DNA of 64,000 nt from Halobacteriovorax vibrionivorans (GCF_003346865.1 NZ_QDKL01000002.1:968430-1032429), one strand, 5' to 3'; numbered from the stretch's first letter, positions 44,390 through 53,779 are shown. Notes: generated from the sequence alone by a model not told the origin. Numbers and translations are program-made.

Positions 44390-45523
44390 ATGCACCGCAA
44401 AGACCTTGTCCCAGAATATTTAAAAAACTTACAAGTTTACCAAGCAGGTAAACCTATTGATGAAGTTGTAAGAGAGAAAGGACTAACAAGAGTTTCAAAA
44501 CTTGCCTCAAACGAAAATCCACTTGGGCCATCTCCATTTGCTATTCGTGAAATGACAAGAGGACTCTGGGATCTTCATCGTTATCCAGATATGCATGCAT
44601 ATGCTTTAAAATCTAAACTGGCAGATATATACGATTTAAAACTTGAGAATATTATTTTAGGTAATGGCTCTGAAGGTATTATGGCCTATATTGCTCGAGC
44701 TTTCCTAAGACCGGATGATGAAGTCTTAACATGTGATAATACTTTCATTGGTTTTTATATTCTTGCACGAAGTGTGGGAGCAAAACTTAATAAAGTTCCA
44801 CTCACTGAAGACTATCGCTTTGACGTAAAGGCATTAGCTAAAAATATTACAGATAAAACGAAAGTCATCTATATTGCAAATCCCAATAATCCGACTGGAA
44901 CTTATATTACAAAAGAAGAATTTGATTATCTAATGGAGTACGTACCTCCACACGTTCTCGTAATACTTGATGAAGCCTACTTTGAATTTGCTCAAGATCA
45001 AGAAGATTACCCAGACTCAATGAATTACCGATATGACAACGTTCTTACTTTAAGAACTTTTTCTAAAGCCTATGGCCTATCTGGAATTCGCGTCGGATAC
45101 GGTTTTGGCCATGCAGAATTAATAGGCTATCTTTCTAGAGTTAAGCTTCCATTTGAACCTAATTTAATTGGACAACTTGGAGCTGTTGGCGCACTTGAGG
45201 ATCAACCACACCTAGATCGTACACTTAGAAATAATAGAAAAAGATATGATGAACTAATGAGCTTTTTAGAAGAGAGGGACTTCTCTCCTATTAAGTCCAT
45301 AACAAATTTTGTCACAATTAAAACAGGCAGTAGTGAAGCAAGTGACTTCATGTTTGAGGAACTCCTTAATGAGGGTGTTATTATAAGAAAACTTGTGGCC
45401 AATGAAATGCCAGAATTCGTACGCATCAGTATTGGAACGAAGGATGAGATGAAGCACTTCTTTGAAGCTTTTGACAGAATACTACCTGCATATAACAAAA
45501 GATTTAGAAAGGATCTCGTATGA
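44390..45523 (+). CDS. hisC: HisC-type PLP aminotransferase (histidinol-phosphate/aromatic)
   Basis: 377 residues, fold type I class I/II aminotransferase. Signatures are SNENPLGPSPFA, LGNGSEGIMAYIARAF, NPNNPTGTYI, LDEAYFEFA and the PLP lysine in TFSKAYGLSGIRVGYGFG; the late RISIGTKDEM holds the substrate carboxylate arginine. By sequence it is HisC-like, but no other histidine genes are near, and it overlaps by 4 bases (ATGA) the first of three aromatic catabolism genes. HisC-type enzymes often use aromatic amino acids, so tyrosine to 4-hydroxyphenylpyruvate is a reasonable role here (inference). AAGGAG precedes the ATG. Confidence 0.9.
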   Translation: MHRKDLVPEYLKNLQVYQAGKPIDEVVREKGLTRVSKLASNENPLGPSPFAIREMTRGLWDLHRYPDMHAYALKSKLADIYDLKLENIILGNGSEGIMAYIARAFLRPDDEVLTCDNTFIGFYILARSVGAKLNKVPLTEDYRFDVKALAKNITDKTKVIYIANPNNPTGTYITKEEFDYLMEYVPPHVLVILDEAYFEFAQDQEDYPDSMNYRYDNVLTLRTFSKAYGLSGIRVGYGFGHAELIGYLSRVKLPFEPNLIGQLGAVGALEDQPHLDRTLRNNRKRYDELMSFLEERDFSPIKSITNFVTIKTGSSEASDFMFEELLNEGVIIRKLVANEMPEFVRISIGTKDEMKHFFEAFDRILPAYNKRFRKDLV

Positions 45524-46524
45524 AAATTTGTCAGTATATAACTCATGGATCAAATCGACCAGAAGCAAGACTTGGAATTCTCACTGATGACGGTCTTGTC
45601 ATTGACCCTAACAACGTTTGGGCATGTGATTATGAAAGAGAAGGTTATTTTAATTTTTGGCAAAGGGCCAATCATGTTTGCCCTCCTTCTCTATTAGAGA
45701 TTCTTCAAACAAAAGATGATCCAATTGATTTCTTAGGGGAATGTTATGGTCTCTATCTATTCTTAGAAAAAGTAGGTGATCTTACTCTTAAAGATGGTAC
45801 ACCAATTGCCTTTAAAACTGATGATGTTAATTTGAGAACTCCTATTGATAAAATTCCAAATTATCGCGACTTCTATGCACATGAAAAACATGTTGCTGCA
45901 GGATTCAAAAAAAGAAAAGAGCCAATTCCAGAAGCTTGGTATGAGATTCCTGCTTACTATAAAGGTCCAACACATGGTTTTATTGGCCATCAACAAGAAG
46001 TTCTTTGGCCAAGTTATACAGAAATTCTCGATTATGAATTAGAGCTAGGAATGGTAATCGCAAAAGATGGAATTAATATTCGTGAAGACGATGCAAAGGA
46101 TTATATCTTTGGCTTCACTATCCTAAATGATATATCAGCTCGCGATATTCAAAAGAAAGAAATGGCCGTCCGTCTTGGGCCGGCCAAAGGCAAAGACTTC
46201 TGTTCAGTCATTGGACCAGTTATTACAACATTTGATGAATTTGATTTTAAAGAACCAAATCTTAAAATGACTGCAACGGTCAATGGAGAGAAATGGTCAG
46301 AAGGATTCTCTGGAGACTCTCATTACAGTTGGGCACAAATGATTGCTCACGTCTCTCAAGACGAATGGGTACTATCTGGTGATCTTTTTGGTTCAGGTAC
46401 AGTTGGTACAGGATGTGGACTTGAGATCGATAAATGGCTAAAGCCTGGGGATGAAATCACACTTGAAGTAGAATGTATTGGAAAGTTAACCAATAAGATA
46501 GGATCTAAAAGAGGTACTAGATAA
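45520..46524 (+). CDS. Fumarylacetoacetate hydrolase-family protein
   Basis: 334 residues. Expected to split fumarylacetoacetate into fumarate and acetoacetate, the last step of tyrosine breakdown. The catalytic FAH domain is clear: YELELGMVIAKDG (metal-binding glutamates), YIFGFTILNDISARDIQ, LGPAKGKDFCSVIGP and SGDLFGSGTVGTGCG. The order fits the fumarylacetoacetase type rather than the short decarboxylase-isomerase type. It sits between the aminotransferase and homogentisate dioxygenase genes with ATGA and TAATG overlaps, which supports the role. Confidence 0.9.
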   Translation: MKICQYITHGSNRPEARLGILTDDGLVIDPNNVWACDYEREGYFNFWQRANHVCPPSLLEILQTKDDPIDFLGECYGLYLFLEKVGDLTLKDGTPIAFKTDDVNLRTPIDKIPNYRDFYAHEKHVAAGFKKRKEPIPEAWYEIPAYYKGPTHGFIGHQQEVLWPSYTEILDYELELGMVIAKDGINIREDDAKDYIFGFTILNDISARDIQKKEMAVRLGPAKGKDFCSVIGPVITTFDEFDFKEPNLKMTATVNGEKWSEGFSGDSHYSWAQMIAHVSQDEWVLSGDLFGSGTVGTGCGLEIDKWLKPGDEITLEVECIGKLTNKIGSKRGTR

Positions 46525-47630
46525 TGGCAACTGATAATAAAATGGAAAGTTTTAAAGCAAGCGGTGTCTACACTAAGCAGGCACACGTTGATATCCCAGA
46601 GGGGTTATATGAAGAAGAACATGGACGCAATGGCTTCTTTGGGCGAGTCAGCCAACTTTATCACACACAACCACCAGTTAACTGGACAGATATTTCGGGA
46701 GACTTAAAACCTAAGAATCTTCCTTCACTTTTTTCACATCCAGATCTTAAAGATGACTTTCAAACGATCTTAGCTAATACAGATTGTGAACTAAGTCTTG
46801 GAACACTGACAAAGTCTCTGGACTTCTTTTTAAGAAATGCAGACTTTGATGAACTTTACTTTGTTCACGAAGGTAGTGGAACTTTTGAAACAATTTATGG
46901 ACACATACCTTTTGTTAAGGGTGATTACATCGTTATTCCTCGCGGTACAACTTATATAATAAAGATTACTGAAGAGGCTAAATTCTTCCAAGTTGAGTCT
47001 CGCTCAGAATTTGAAGAGCCTTCACGTGGACTTCTTGGGCCAAATGCACTTTATGATCAGACGGCGAAGTTTACGCCTGAAGCTGCACTAGGTTCAGATC
47101 AAGATTGGTCAGAATATAAGGTAAGAGTTAAAAGGCTTGGTGAAATTACAACCATCACTTATCCATTTAACCCTCTTACGGCAAAAGGATGGAAAGGATC
47201 AGTCTATCCATGGAAGATTTCAATCTATGATATCTGCCCTATCATGAGTCATCGCTATCATGTTCCACCATCAGGTCACACAACTTTTGTAGCAAAGAAC
47301 TTTGTGGTTTGCTCATTTGTAGAAAGACCACTTGAGGATAAGAAACATAAGGTTCTTAAAGTTCCTTTCTATCACTCTAATATCGATTTTGATGAAGTCC
47401 TTTTCTATCATCAAGGAGACTTCTTTTCTCGTGATAATATCGATGCGGGAGCTCTTACATTTCACCCTCAAGGCGTTCATCACGGGCCACACCCAAAAGC
47501 CTTTAAAGCAGGTGAAGATAAATTATACACTGACGAGTATGCTGTCATGGTTGATACTCGCTACCCTCTAAAACCAACTAAGTGGTTTGAAGAGAATGAA
47601 AATAAAGACTACTGGAAAAGCTGGATGTAA
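46524..47630 (+). CDS. hmgA: Homogentisate 1,2-dioxygenase
   Basis: Iron-dependent ring-opening enzyme: homogentisate plus O2 gives maleylacetoacetate. 368 residues, shorter than animal enzymes but like bacterial ones. The double cupin shows ELYFVHEGSGTFETIYG and DYIVIPRGTTYII in the first half, and the metal-site region PFYHSNIDFDEVLFYHQGDF with ALTFHPQGVHHGPHP in the second half, with the expected His/Glu ligands. The first base of its ATG is the last base of the preceding stop (TAATG). Maleylacetoacetate isomerase and 4-hydroxyphenylpyruvate dioxygenase are not encoded in the window. Confidence 0.93.
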   Translation: MATDNKMESFKASGVYTKQAHVDIPEGLYEEEHGRNGFFGRVSQLYHTQPPVNWTDISGDLKPKNLPSLFSHPDLKDDFQTILANTDCELSLGTLTKSLDFFLRNADFDELYFVHEGSGTFETIYGHIPFVKGDYIVIPRGTTYIIKITEEAKFFQVESRSEFEEPSRGLLGPNALYDQTAKFTPEAALGSDQDWSEYKVRVKRLGEITTITYPFNPLTAKGWKGSVYPWKISIYDICPIMSHRYHVPPSGHTTFVAKNFVVCSFVERPLEDKKHKVLKVPFYHSNIDFDEVLFYHQGDFFSRDNIDAGALTFHPQGVHHGPHPKAFKAGEDKLYTDEYAVMVDTRYPLKPTKWFEENENKDYWKSWM

Positions 47631-47632
47631 TT

Positions 47633-48262
47633 ATGGCAACTTTTGATACAACAAAACAAGAATTTAAAGATAACTATAAACTACTAATTGGATCAGTCGT
47701 TCCAAGGCCAATTGCTGTGGTTTCAACTATAAATGAAGATGGAACAAGTAATATTGCACCATTCTCGTTCTTCACAGTTGTTAGTGCAAACCCAATGATT
47801 ATTGGCTTTACTCCAATGATTCGCTCAAGCGATGGAGAGCAAAAAGACACATTAAAAAATATTCTTCGCCAAAAAGAGTTTGTCGTAAACTTTGTTACAA
47901 AACATAATTATGAAAAGGTAAATCTTTGCTCAACTGAGCTTCCTCATGGTGAATCAGAATTTGATTTTGCAAAATTAACAGAACTTGATTCAGAAGTTGT
48001 CACTCCAAAAAGAATGAAGGAATCGCCAATACATTTTGAATGTAAGTTTAGAGACTCTCTAAGTTATGGTGATGTCCCGGGAACAGGAACATTTGTTACA
48101 GGTGAAGTTGTGAGAGTTCACGTTGAAGATGAGCTTCTTGATGAAGGACGAATTGATCAAGATAAGTATGCTCCAATTGGACGTGGTGCCGGAAATGACT
48201 GGATTGTCTGTGATCACAGAGTTCAAATTGAGCGCTTAATGAAGGCACAAATCCAAAAATGA
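47633..48262 (+). CDS. Flavin reductase-like (FMN-binding split barrel) protein
   Basis: 209 residues. It has the flavin-reductase-like domain: LLIGSVVPRPIAVVSTINED, SNIAPFSFFTVVSANPMIIG, and late GDVPGTGTFVTGEVVRVHVE. These bind FMN and either supply reduced flavin to monooxygenases or act on their own. It follows hmgA by two bases and is presumably cotranscribed; its role in aromatic breakdown is unknown. It is followed by a hairpin that likely ends the operon. Confidence 0.85.
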   Translation: MATFDTTKQEFKDNYKLLIGSVVPRPIAVVSTINEDGTSNIAPFSFFTVVSANPMIIGFTPMIRSSDGEQKDTLKNILRQKEFVVNFVTKHNYEKVNLCSTELPHGESEFDFAKLTELDSEVVTPKRMKESPIHFECKFRDSLSYGDVPGTGTFVTGEVVRVHVEDELLDEGRIDQDKYAPIGRGAGNDWIVCDHRVQIERLMKAQIQK

Positions 48263-48270
48263 CCAATAAA

Positions 48271-48300
48271 TTCAAGCCCTTAGGGGCTTGAATACTTTCT
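48271..48300 (+). terminator. Probable terminator after the aromatic catabolism operon
   Basis: 9-bp stem TTCAAGCCC/GGGCTTGAA with a TTAG loop (48271-48292), followed by TACTTTCTTT. The T run is imperfect. The rest of the gap up to 48393 shows no certain promoter. Confidence 0.65.
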
Positions 48301-48393
48301 TTACACCCCTAGTAATTTTTCCAATTTCAGCCATTTACCTCCCATTATTAGCTATTCTCTTTATAGAAACACACAATTAGAAAGAGGATAAAT

Positions 48394-49044
48394 ATGAAGA
48401 ACTTACTTATTTTAACAATGCTCCTATCAACATCTGCTCAAGCAGACCTATTTGATAATTTAACAGCAAACTTAAACTTATCACCTTCTCAATCACAAAA
48501 CTTAAGAAATGGACTATCTTCAATTCTTAATGGAGGTGGAAGTTCACAAGTAAAGATTAAAGAAAACCTAAGCTTTAATAAATGTTTTCAAATGCTTGAA
48601 GCCGCAAAGAATAAACAAATTAATAACGATCAAGCACTTGTAAATATTGGTTATTCAACGAGAGCATTTTATTCTGATGTAATTGAAGGTGATTTTCGCC
48701 AATTCCATATAGAAGATACTCGTCAATTTGGTATTCAGTTAATGCGTGGGCTCTCTGATACGAGAAGCATCCATATCAATTCATACTCTTCAGTAGAAAC
48801 TGCTCCACAAAATGATCGTGATTGTTCAAATTATATGGATATTGAAAAAGTATCAAAAGTTAAGATAGATGGAAAAGTATGTCGAAAAGTAGATCTTGTC
48901 TTAAATGCAATCGATCCAAATACTCAAAAGAAGTATAAACAGCAAGCATCTAATATTTTCTGCGAAGGTGAAAATAATATTAAGGCCGATTTCACTGGAA
49001 AAGACTTTGATGTAATTTATGAAATGAATGAAATTATTGATTAA
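48394..49044 (+). CDS. Exported protein of unknown function
   Basis: 216 residues, family not recognised. The signal peptide MKNLLILTMLLSTSAQA has cleavage before DLFDN. The mature N-terminus NLTANLNLSPSQSQNLRNGL resembles a short amphipathic helix region. Four cysteines occur, at about 55, 144, 168 and 190. AAAGAGGA precedes the ATG. Monocistronic between a weak terminator and a strong one. Confidence 0.75.
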   Translation: MKNLLILTMLLSTSAQADLFDNLTANLNLSPSQSQNLRNGLSSILNGGGSSQVKIKENLSFNKCFQMLEAAKNKQINNDQALVNIGYSTRAFYSDVIEGDFRQFHIEDTRQFGIQLMRGLSDTRSIHINSYSSVETAPQNDRDCSNYMDIEKVSKVKIDGKVCRKVDLVLNAIDPNTQKKYKQQASNIFCEGENNIKADFTGKDFDVIYEMNEIID

Positions 49045-49050
49045 AAGATA

Positions 49051-49080
49051 GCCGCTGAAATCAGCGGCTTTTTTATTTTT
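49051..49080. terminator. Terminator between convergent genes
   Basis: 7-bp GC-rich stem GCCGCTG/CAGCGGC with an AAAT loop, followed by TTTTTTATTTTT on the plus strand. On the minus strand the flanking TATCTTTTAA could serve the convergent lipoprotein gene too, although the stem would lie inside or beyond its end. Confidence 0.85.
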
Positions 49081-49825
49081 AAAATGTATAACCTAAGCTT
49101 AATCCGTAAGTAAAATCATCAGAGTTATTCTCTTTATATGAAGAATTCAAGAAAGAGTAACCTGACTCTATTTGAACGTAGGCACTATCAAAATCAAGCC
49201 TCAATCCTGGTAAAACAAGAATAACCTCAGGTGACTGTTCTCCATCATACTCAACGGTAGCGCCATCTTTTAAAACACCGTCAACTTTATATTCCATAAA
49301 AACAGTATTTAAATAAAATAACAAGTCTGGATTAACACGATAGCCAACATTTAAGGAAGCTCCTAATGACTTCGCCTTAAGGTCTGTTGTGTATGATTTC
49401 GAATCTGTATTTAGTGTTCCATTCTCATGATAGCCAAAGCCAAACTCTCCTTGGAGAGATACTTTTAGACCACTTGTTGAACGATCACCTCCTATAAATT
49501 GGTATTTAACCTTTAATAGATCAGATGTATCAGGGTAGGTTTGAAGTCCAATATCAAGACGAGGCATCAGTCCAACATTCCCTTTAAAAGTTAATAAGGG
49601 CTCTGGCCCTGTTACTGATTCCTGTGTAGTCGTTCCACTAATAACAAAGTCATAAGCTTCAGCAAGATCAACGTCGTATCCACTTGCAGCACCTATTGCA
49701 ACATCAAACTTACCAAGCCCTCCAGCTGTTTCCGGACTATCGAGACGAGAAGTTGGGATATTATAGTCGAGTTGAGCACAGCTCATTAATGACAATAAAA
49801 TAAAAGTAAAAATAATCGATCTCAT
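49079..49825 (-). CDS. Lipoprotein with outer-membrane beta-barrel character
   Basis: 248 residues. The signal peptide MRSIIFTFILLSLMSC ends in a good lipobox (LMSC, Cys16). The remainder has alternating strands with Gly and aromatic residues (GLKVSLQGEFGFGYHEN, LGASLNVGYRVNPDLLFYLN) and ends in FTYGLSLGYTF, with a terminal Phe as in barrels. A lipid-modified barrel is unusual but common in predatory bacteria and relatives. Family not identified. Confidence 0.72.
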   Translation of the reverse strand: MRSIIFTFILLSLMSCAQLDYNIPTSRLDSPETAGGLGKFDVAIGAASGYDVDLAEAYDFVISGTTTQESVTGPEPLLTFKGNVGLMPRLDIGLQTYPDTSDLLKVKYQFIGGDRSTSGLKVSLQGEFGFGYHENGTLNTDSKSYTTDLKAKSLGASLNVGYRVNPDLLFYLNTVFMEYKVDGVLKDGATVEYDGEQSPEVILVLPGLRLDFDSAYVQIESGYSFLNSSYKENNSDDFTYGLSLGYTF

Positions 49826-49891
49826 AAACTCTCCAAAAAAAAAACATATTTAATAATTATATTAGAGAATTGAGATTTTAAAAGATGGAAT

Positions 49892-49922
49892 AAAAAAGCC
49901 CGCTTTGAGCGGGCCTTTTTTA
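49892..49922 (-). terminator. Rho-independent terminator after tig
   Basis: AAAAAAGCCCGCTTTGAGCG is followed by GGCCTTTTTTA on the plus strand; GCCCGCT and AGCGGGC pair (7 bp, short TTG loop), with A and T runs on either side. It begins right after the tig stop. Confidence 0.88.
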
Positions 49923-51203
49923 TTATTTGATATTTAGTTCTTCATGAAGTTTTGCAAAAGTTTTTTCTTCACGGATTGCATACATAAGGTTTGCTTTCAT
50001 GCGCTCATCTCTTGTGTAGAATTCTTTTACTTGATCAGCTGTAAGTCCTGAAAGACCTGCGCTTTCTTCAATTTTTGCATCAAAGTCAGCTTCAGTTGAT
50101 TCAATTTCAAATTTAGTTGCAAGGTTTTCAAGAATAAGACCTGACTTAACTTGGAAAAGAGCTTTCTCATCAAGATCACCGGCCCATTTCTCAAAGTATT
50201 CACCTAGCATATCTTCTGTGAAACCTTGTTGCTTTAGGTTATTAGCAAGATCGTTCTTTAAGTGTTCTTTTTGTTGAGCAACCATTGTTGAAGGAACATC
50301 AAAAGAGTTCTCTTCAATTAGTTTTTCAAGGATTTCTTGATTTAATTTTTCAGCAGCTTGTCTTTCGTTTTGCTTAGTTAGGTTTTCTCTTGTTTTAACT
50401 TGGAAATCTTCTACAGATTCAAAACCAAGCTCTTTTGCAACTTCGTCAGTAAACTCTGGAAGTTTTCTTTCTTTAATTTCTAGAAGTTCAACATGGAACT
50501 TAACTTTTGCATCTTTAAGTTCTTCTACGTGATACTCAGTTGGGAAAGTAAGTTCAATTGTCTTCTTCTCACCTGCTTTCATACCGATCATTTGATCTTC
50601 GAAACCTGGAATAAATTGACCAGAGCCAATCTCTAGAAGGTATTCTTCACCTTTCATATTTTCTGGTTTTTCACCATCAGCTTTTTCACCTTCAAAGTTC
50701 ATTACAGCGAAAAGTCCGTTCTCAAGAGCAGTACCTTCTGCAGCTTCAACCATTTCAGCTTTAGGAGCTAAGTAGTTTGTACGTACTTTTTCAATATCTG
50801 CATCTGTTACTTCTACTTTATCTTTTGTGAAAGAAAGTTTTGAGTAATCTTTAAGTTCAACAGTTGGGAATACTTCAACGACAGCATCAAAAGAAACTGA
50901 TTTTCCATCTTTGTAATCCATGTTTTCGAAGTTAGGATAACCAACTACTTTTAGATCTTCTTTATTGATTGCTTCAAAAAGTTCTTTTTGTACGAAACGA
51001 TTTAGAGCATCACCTTCAACTTGTGGACGATATAGCTTTTCAACCATAGCGATTGGCGCTTTACCTTTTCTGAAACCTTTAATTGAAACAGACTTTTGCT
51101 TCTCTTTAAGAGCTACAGTAATTTGCTCTGAAAGGTCTAGGTTATCAAATGTAAAAGATAATTTCTTAGTACAGTCATTAACTTGTTCTACTTTATAAGT
51201 CAT
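49923..51203 (-). CDS. tig: Trigger factor
   Basis: Ribosome-bound chaperone and peptidyl-prolyl isomerase. 426 residues, the standard length. The N-terminal ribosome-binding domain contains SIKGFRKGKAPIAMVEKLY, matching the GFRxGKxP signature. The FKBP-type middle domain has YLLEIGSGQFIPGFEDQMIG and KTIELTFPTEYH. The long helical C-terminal arm is complete. No clpP/clpX genes follow, unlike in many bacteria. Minus strand, with its own terminator; 111 bases separate it from truA upstream. Confidence 0.96.
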   Translation of the reverse strand: MTYKVEQVNDCTKKLSFTFDNLDLSEQITVALKEKQKSVSIKGFRKGKAPIAMVEKLYRPQVEGDALNRFVQKELFEAINKEDLKVVGYPNFENMDYKDGKSVSFDAVVEVFPTVELKDYSKLSFTKDKVEVTDADIEKVRTNYLAPKAEMVEAAEGTALENGLFAVMNFEGEKADGEKPENMKGEEYLLEIGSGQFIPGFEDQMIGMKAGEKKTIELTFPTEYHVEELKDAKVKFHVELLEIKERKLPEFTDEVAKELGFESVEDFQVKTRENLTKQNERQAAEKLNQEILEKLIEENSFDVPSTMVAQQKEHLKNDLANNLKQQGFTEDMLGEYFEKWAGDLDEKALFQVKSGLILENLATKFEIESTEADFDAKIEESAGLSGLTADQVKEFYTRDERMKANLMYAIREEKTFAKLHEELNIK

Positions 51204-51314
51204 GAATAAATCCTCACTACGCTATGCGACATTATTATAATTAAGAATAGCCGAAATTAGCCAGAATAGGCCAAAAAGTCAATGAATATCAGGGTTTTAG
51301 GTGTATAAGATTGG

Positions 51315-52079
51315 TTAATACTGAACATCAAAGAGGTAAAGACCTTGTGGTGGTGCTGTTGGAGCGATCTTATTCTCACTCGAATTATTAAATTGATTAA
51401 GAATATCTCTCTCTTCAATCTTTCCTTCAGCATATGACCAAATTGCTGACACAACTAGTCGAACCATTTGCTTAAGAAATCCACTACCGGAAACCTCAAA
51501 GATGTAAACATCTTCACTTAGTCCTGGCCCATAATTTATATTTTCTTTAAAGATGTGGCATCTAGTTATCTCTCTGATAGTCGTCTTCACAGGAGTTCCT
51601 TTAGTGGAAAATCCCTCAAAGTCATGCCTGCCAATAAAGATCTTACATGCCTCATTCATCTTAGTTAGATTAATATCCTTCCCAATAAAAGAGACCGTAT
51701 CTTTTAAAAATGGATTTGCGATTTTTTTTAAACTAAAGACATAGCGATAGGTTTTTGATTTTGCATCATACACAGGCTGAAAGTCATCATGGGCCATCTC
51801 AACATGGCTTGCTCTAATACTTTCAGGCAATAAGCTATTTAATGCATTTTTTAAACTATCTTCTTCAATCTTCAGGGGCATTTTTACACGGGTAACTTGT
51901 TTAACAGCATGCACTCCTGCATCTGTTCGTCCACATCCTACAACCTGAATATCTTGAGATTTAGAAATTTTTTGAACGACTTTTTCAATTTCACCCTGAA
52001 TGCTTTTTTGATCTATTTGCTTTTGCCAACCGAAGAAGCCGCTACCATTATATGAAAAAGTAATCTTATAAGTATTCAA
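51315..52079 (-). CDS. truA: tRNA pseudouridine(38-40) synthase
   Basis: Converts uridines 38-40 in the anticodon stem to pseudouridine. 254 residues. The active-site GCGRTDAGVHA carries the catalytic Asp53. Other family segments are YNGSGFFGWQKQ, SKTYRYVF, GRHDFEGFSTKG and GSGFLKQMVRLVV. Its start lies inside the end of the upstream beta-barrel gene (14-base overlap), so it is the last gene of the long lipid/translation block. Confidence 0.95.
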   Translation of the reverse strand: MNTYKITFSYNGSGFFGWQKQIDQKSIQGEIEKVVQKISKSQDIQVVGCGRTDAGVHAVKQVTRVKMPLKIEEDSLKNALNSLLPESIRASHVEMAHDDFQPVYDAKSKTYRYVFSLKKIANPFLKDTVSFIGKDINLTKMNEACKIFIGRHDFEGFSTKGTPVKTTIREITRCHIFKENINYGPGLSEDVYIFEVSGSGFLKQMVRLVVSAIWSYAEGKIEERDILNQFNNSSENKIAPTAPPQGLYLFDVQY

Positions 52080-53037
52080 AGTTAAAACCTATCCCGAAAG
52101 AGGTTCCAGTTACTTTAAAGTCTTCTCTTTTAAATCCAGATAATTCCATTGTTCTGGCCACTAAACTAATGCTCATATCAGATACATCACTAAACTTTTT
52201 CAAACTTAGGCCAAACTCAGGGAATATATTATAAATAGAAAAATCAAGAGATGCAGATCCATTAAAGCCATATCCAACTTGTCTTATATCTTTTCCGTCT
52301 TCACCATCTTCTCTGTCATCTCGATTTTGCCATATTGGAGCTATAGTTGGTCCACCTTGCAGAGTTAAAGAAAAATAGCGACTCGGATTAATCTTTAAAC
52401 CAAGATTTAAATCGATAGGAAAAATCCATAAGTTAAATGTCGTTTGAGATAAGGCCCCTGTATTAAAGCTTCCCTTTCCCGAATTAAAAGAGACACCAAC
52501 ATTTCCTTGAAAGAATGTTGAAATATAATTTCTTTGGAAATAGTGCTTATAACTTGCAAATAAATAACCGGCTTGGACTGAGTCAGCTTCTGCTGAGCTA
52601 TTATTAAAGGTATTTTCGAATGTTCCCGAATTATCATAATAATCAAACGTATCATATATATAAGAGAAGCCAATCTGCGACTTTGTTGCTTGATATGTAT
52701 CTTTTAGAATTTCTTCTGTCGTAAATTCTGCGTATTCATTCTTATGAGATTTAAAAAGAATTGAATCCTCTTCAGAAGCACTTTCAAGCCACTTCTTATC
52801 CTTGGCAGACATTTGAGCACCCTTAAGCTCCTCTTCTGTATACTGTTGAGGAACAGAGCCAAAAATATTAGGTACTGAAGTATTATCAGATGGTTCACTA
52901 GAGTCTGAGTTTTCATAAGGAGAATCTTTAGGATCCAACTCTCCTGAAACAGTATGGCCAGATATTTCAGCAAAACCATTAAATGAAAATAATAATCCTA
53001 TTAATAAAATATAGAGATTAAGATTCGTTTTCTTCAT
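52066..53037 (-). CDS. Outer-membrane beta-barrel protein of unknown function
   Basis: 323 residues. The second of two adjacent ATGs (53037) is preferred for spacing from GGGAAG. The signal peptide is MKKTNLNLYILLIGLLFSFN followed by GFA. A Ser/Asp/Glu-rich section follows (about residues 25-100), then a barrel-like C-terminal half with many aromatic strands (YLFASYKHYFQRNYISTFFQ, FSLTLQGGPTIAPIWQNRDD) ending in IGFNFEYL. The family is not recognised. It overlaps the end of pssA by 20 bases and the start of truA by 14 bases, so it is embedded in the operon. Confidence 0.72.
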   Translation of the reverse strand: MKKTNLNLYILLIGLLFSFNGFAEISGHTVSGELDPKDSPYENSDSSEPSDNTSVPNIFGSVPQQYTEEELKGAQMSAKDKKWLESASEEDSILFKSHKNEYAEFTTEEILKDTYQATKSQIGFSYIYDTFDYYDNSGTFENTFNNSSAEADSVQAGYLFASYKHYFQRNYISTFFQGNVGVSFNSGKGSFNTGALSQTTFNLWIFPIDLNLGLKINPSRYFSLTLQGGPTIAPIWQNRDDREDGEDGKDIRQVGYGFNGSASLDFSIYNIFPEFGLSLKKFSDVSDMSISLVARTMELSGFKREDFKVTGTSFGIGFNFEYL

Positions 53038-53779
53038 CATTGTCTTCCCAGTCAAATATTTCAACTTTTGTGTCTTTACTGAATATATTATACACCATAC
53101 ATCCAAGCACATAAGCAGAAATGAGCACGAAAATCATCAGTTTCTCGTAAATAAAGACCATAACAAGGATTAGAAGTATTAAAGCAAGAACCTTTCTTCG
53201 ATTCTTTCTAACATAATCAGAGTTCTTAAAAGAATTAAAGGGAATATTTGAGATCATTAGTAAGGCATAGAAAACAACATAAGCGGCTGCATAGTAATTT
53301 CTATACATTCCAAAATCGAATTCTAATGTCACCATAATAAAACCAATTATAGCAATGGCCGCTCCAGGAATTGGTAACCCCTGAAAGTAGTTAGAAGGAA
53401 CTTTATTAATATTAGCATTGAATCTTGCAAGCCTAAGTGCTCCACATAGGAGATAGAGGAAAGAGATGATCATTCCCGCACGACCAAGATCCTGAAAATA
53501 TTTAAAATAAATCATAAAGGCCGGTGCCATACCAAAAGAGATGACATCACTAATTGAGTCAAACTGCTCACCAAATTCTGATTGAGTCCCTGTTAATCTA
53601 GCAATACGTCCATCAACACTATCAAAAATTGCACCCAGGATAAGAATCATACAAGCACCATAATAAAGGCCCTTTGTTGCCATAATGATAGCTGCAAAAC
53701 CACAACCCATATTTAATGCTGTGAATGTATTTGGTAGAAAAAATGTTAATCGATGTGGTTGTGCATCATATTTATTCAT
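53018..53779 (-). CDS. pssA: CDP-diacylglycerol--serine O-phosphatidyltransferase
   Basis: Makes phosphatidylserine from CDP-DAG and serine in the inner membrane. 253 residues from the ATG at 53779, chosen because GAGGA lies five bases before it; an ORF-extending start at 53833 lies deep in the previous gene. The CDP-alcohol phosphotransferase motif is complete: DSVDGRIAR, then eight residues, GEQFDSISD. Several membrane helices follow. The ATG overlaps the stop of the Psd-like gene by 8 bases. PssA normally feeds Psd, yet its neighbour appears catalytically dead. Confidence 0.93.
   Translation of the reverse strand: MNKYDAQPHRLTFFLPNTFTALNMGCGFAAIIMATKGLYYGACMILILGAIFDSVDGRIARLTGTQSEFGEQFDSISDVISFGMAPAFMIYFKYFQDLGRAGMIISFLYLLCGALRLARFNANINKVPSNYFQGLPIPGAAIAIIGFIMVTLEFDFGMYRNYYAAAYVVFYALLMISNIPFNSFKNSDYVRKNRRKVLALILLILVMVFIYEKLMIFVLISAYVLGCMVYNIFSKDTKVEIFDWEDNDEENES

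Noticed and set aside
44390..45523. Histidine biosynthesis locus based on the HisC-like protein
   Set aside because: No other his gene is nearby, and the gene is translationally coupled to aromatic degradation genes.
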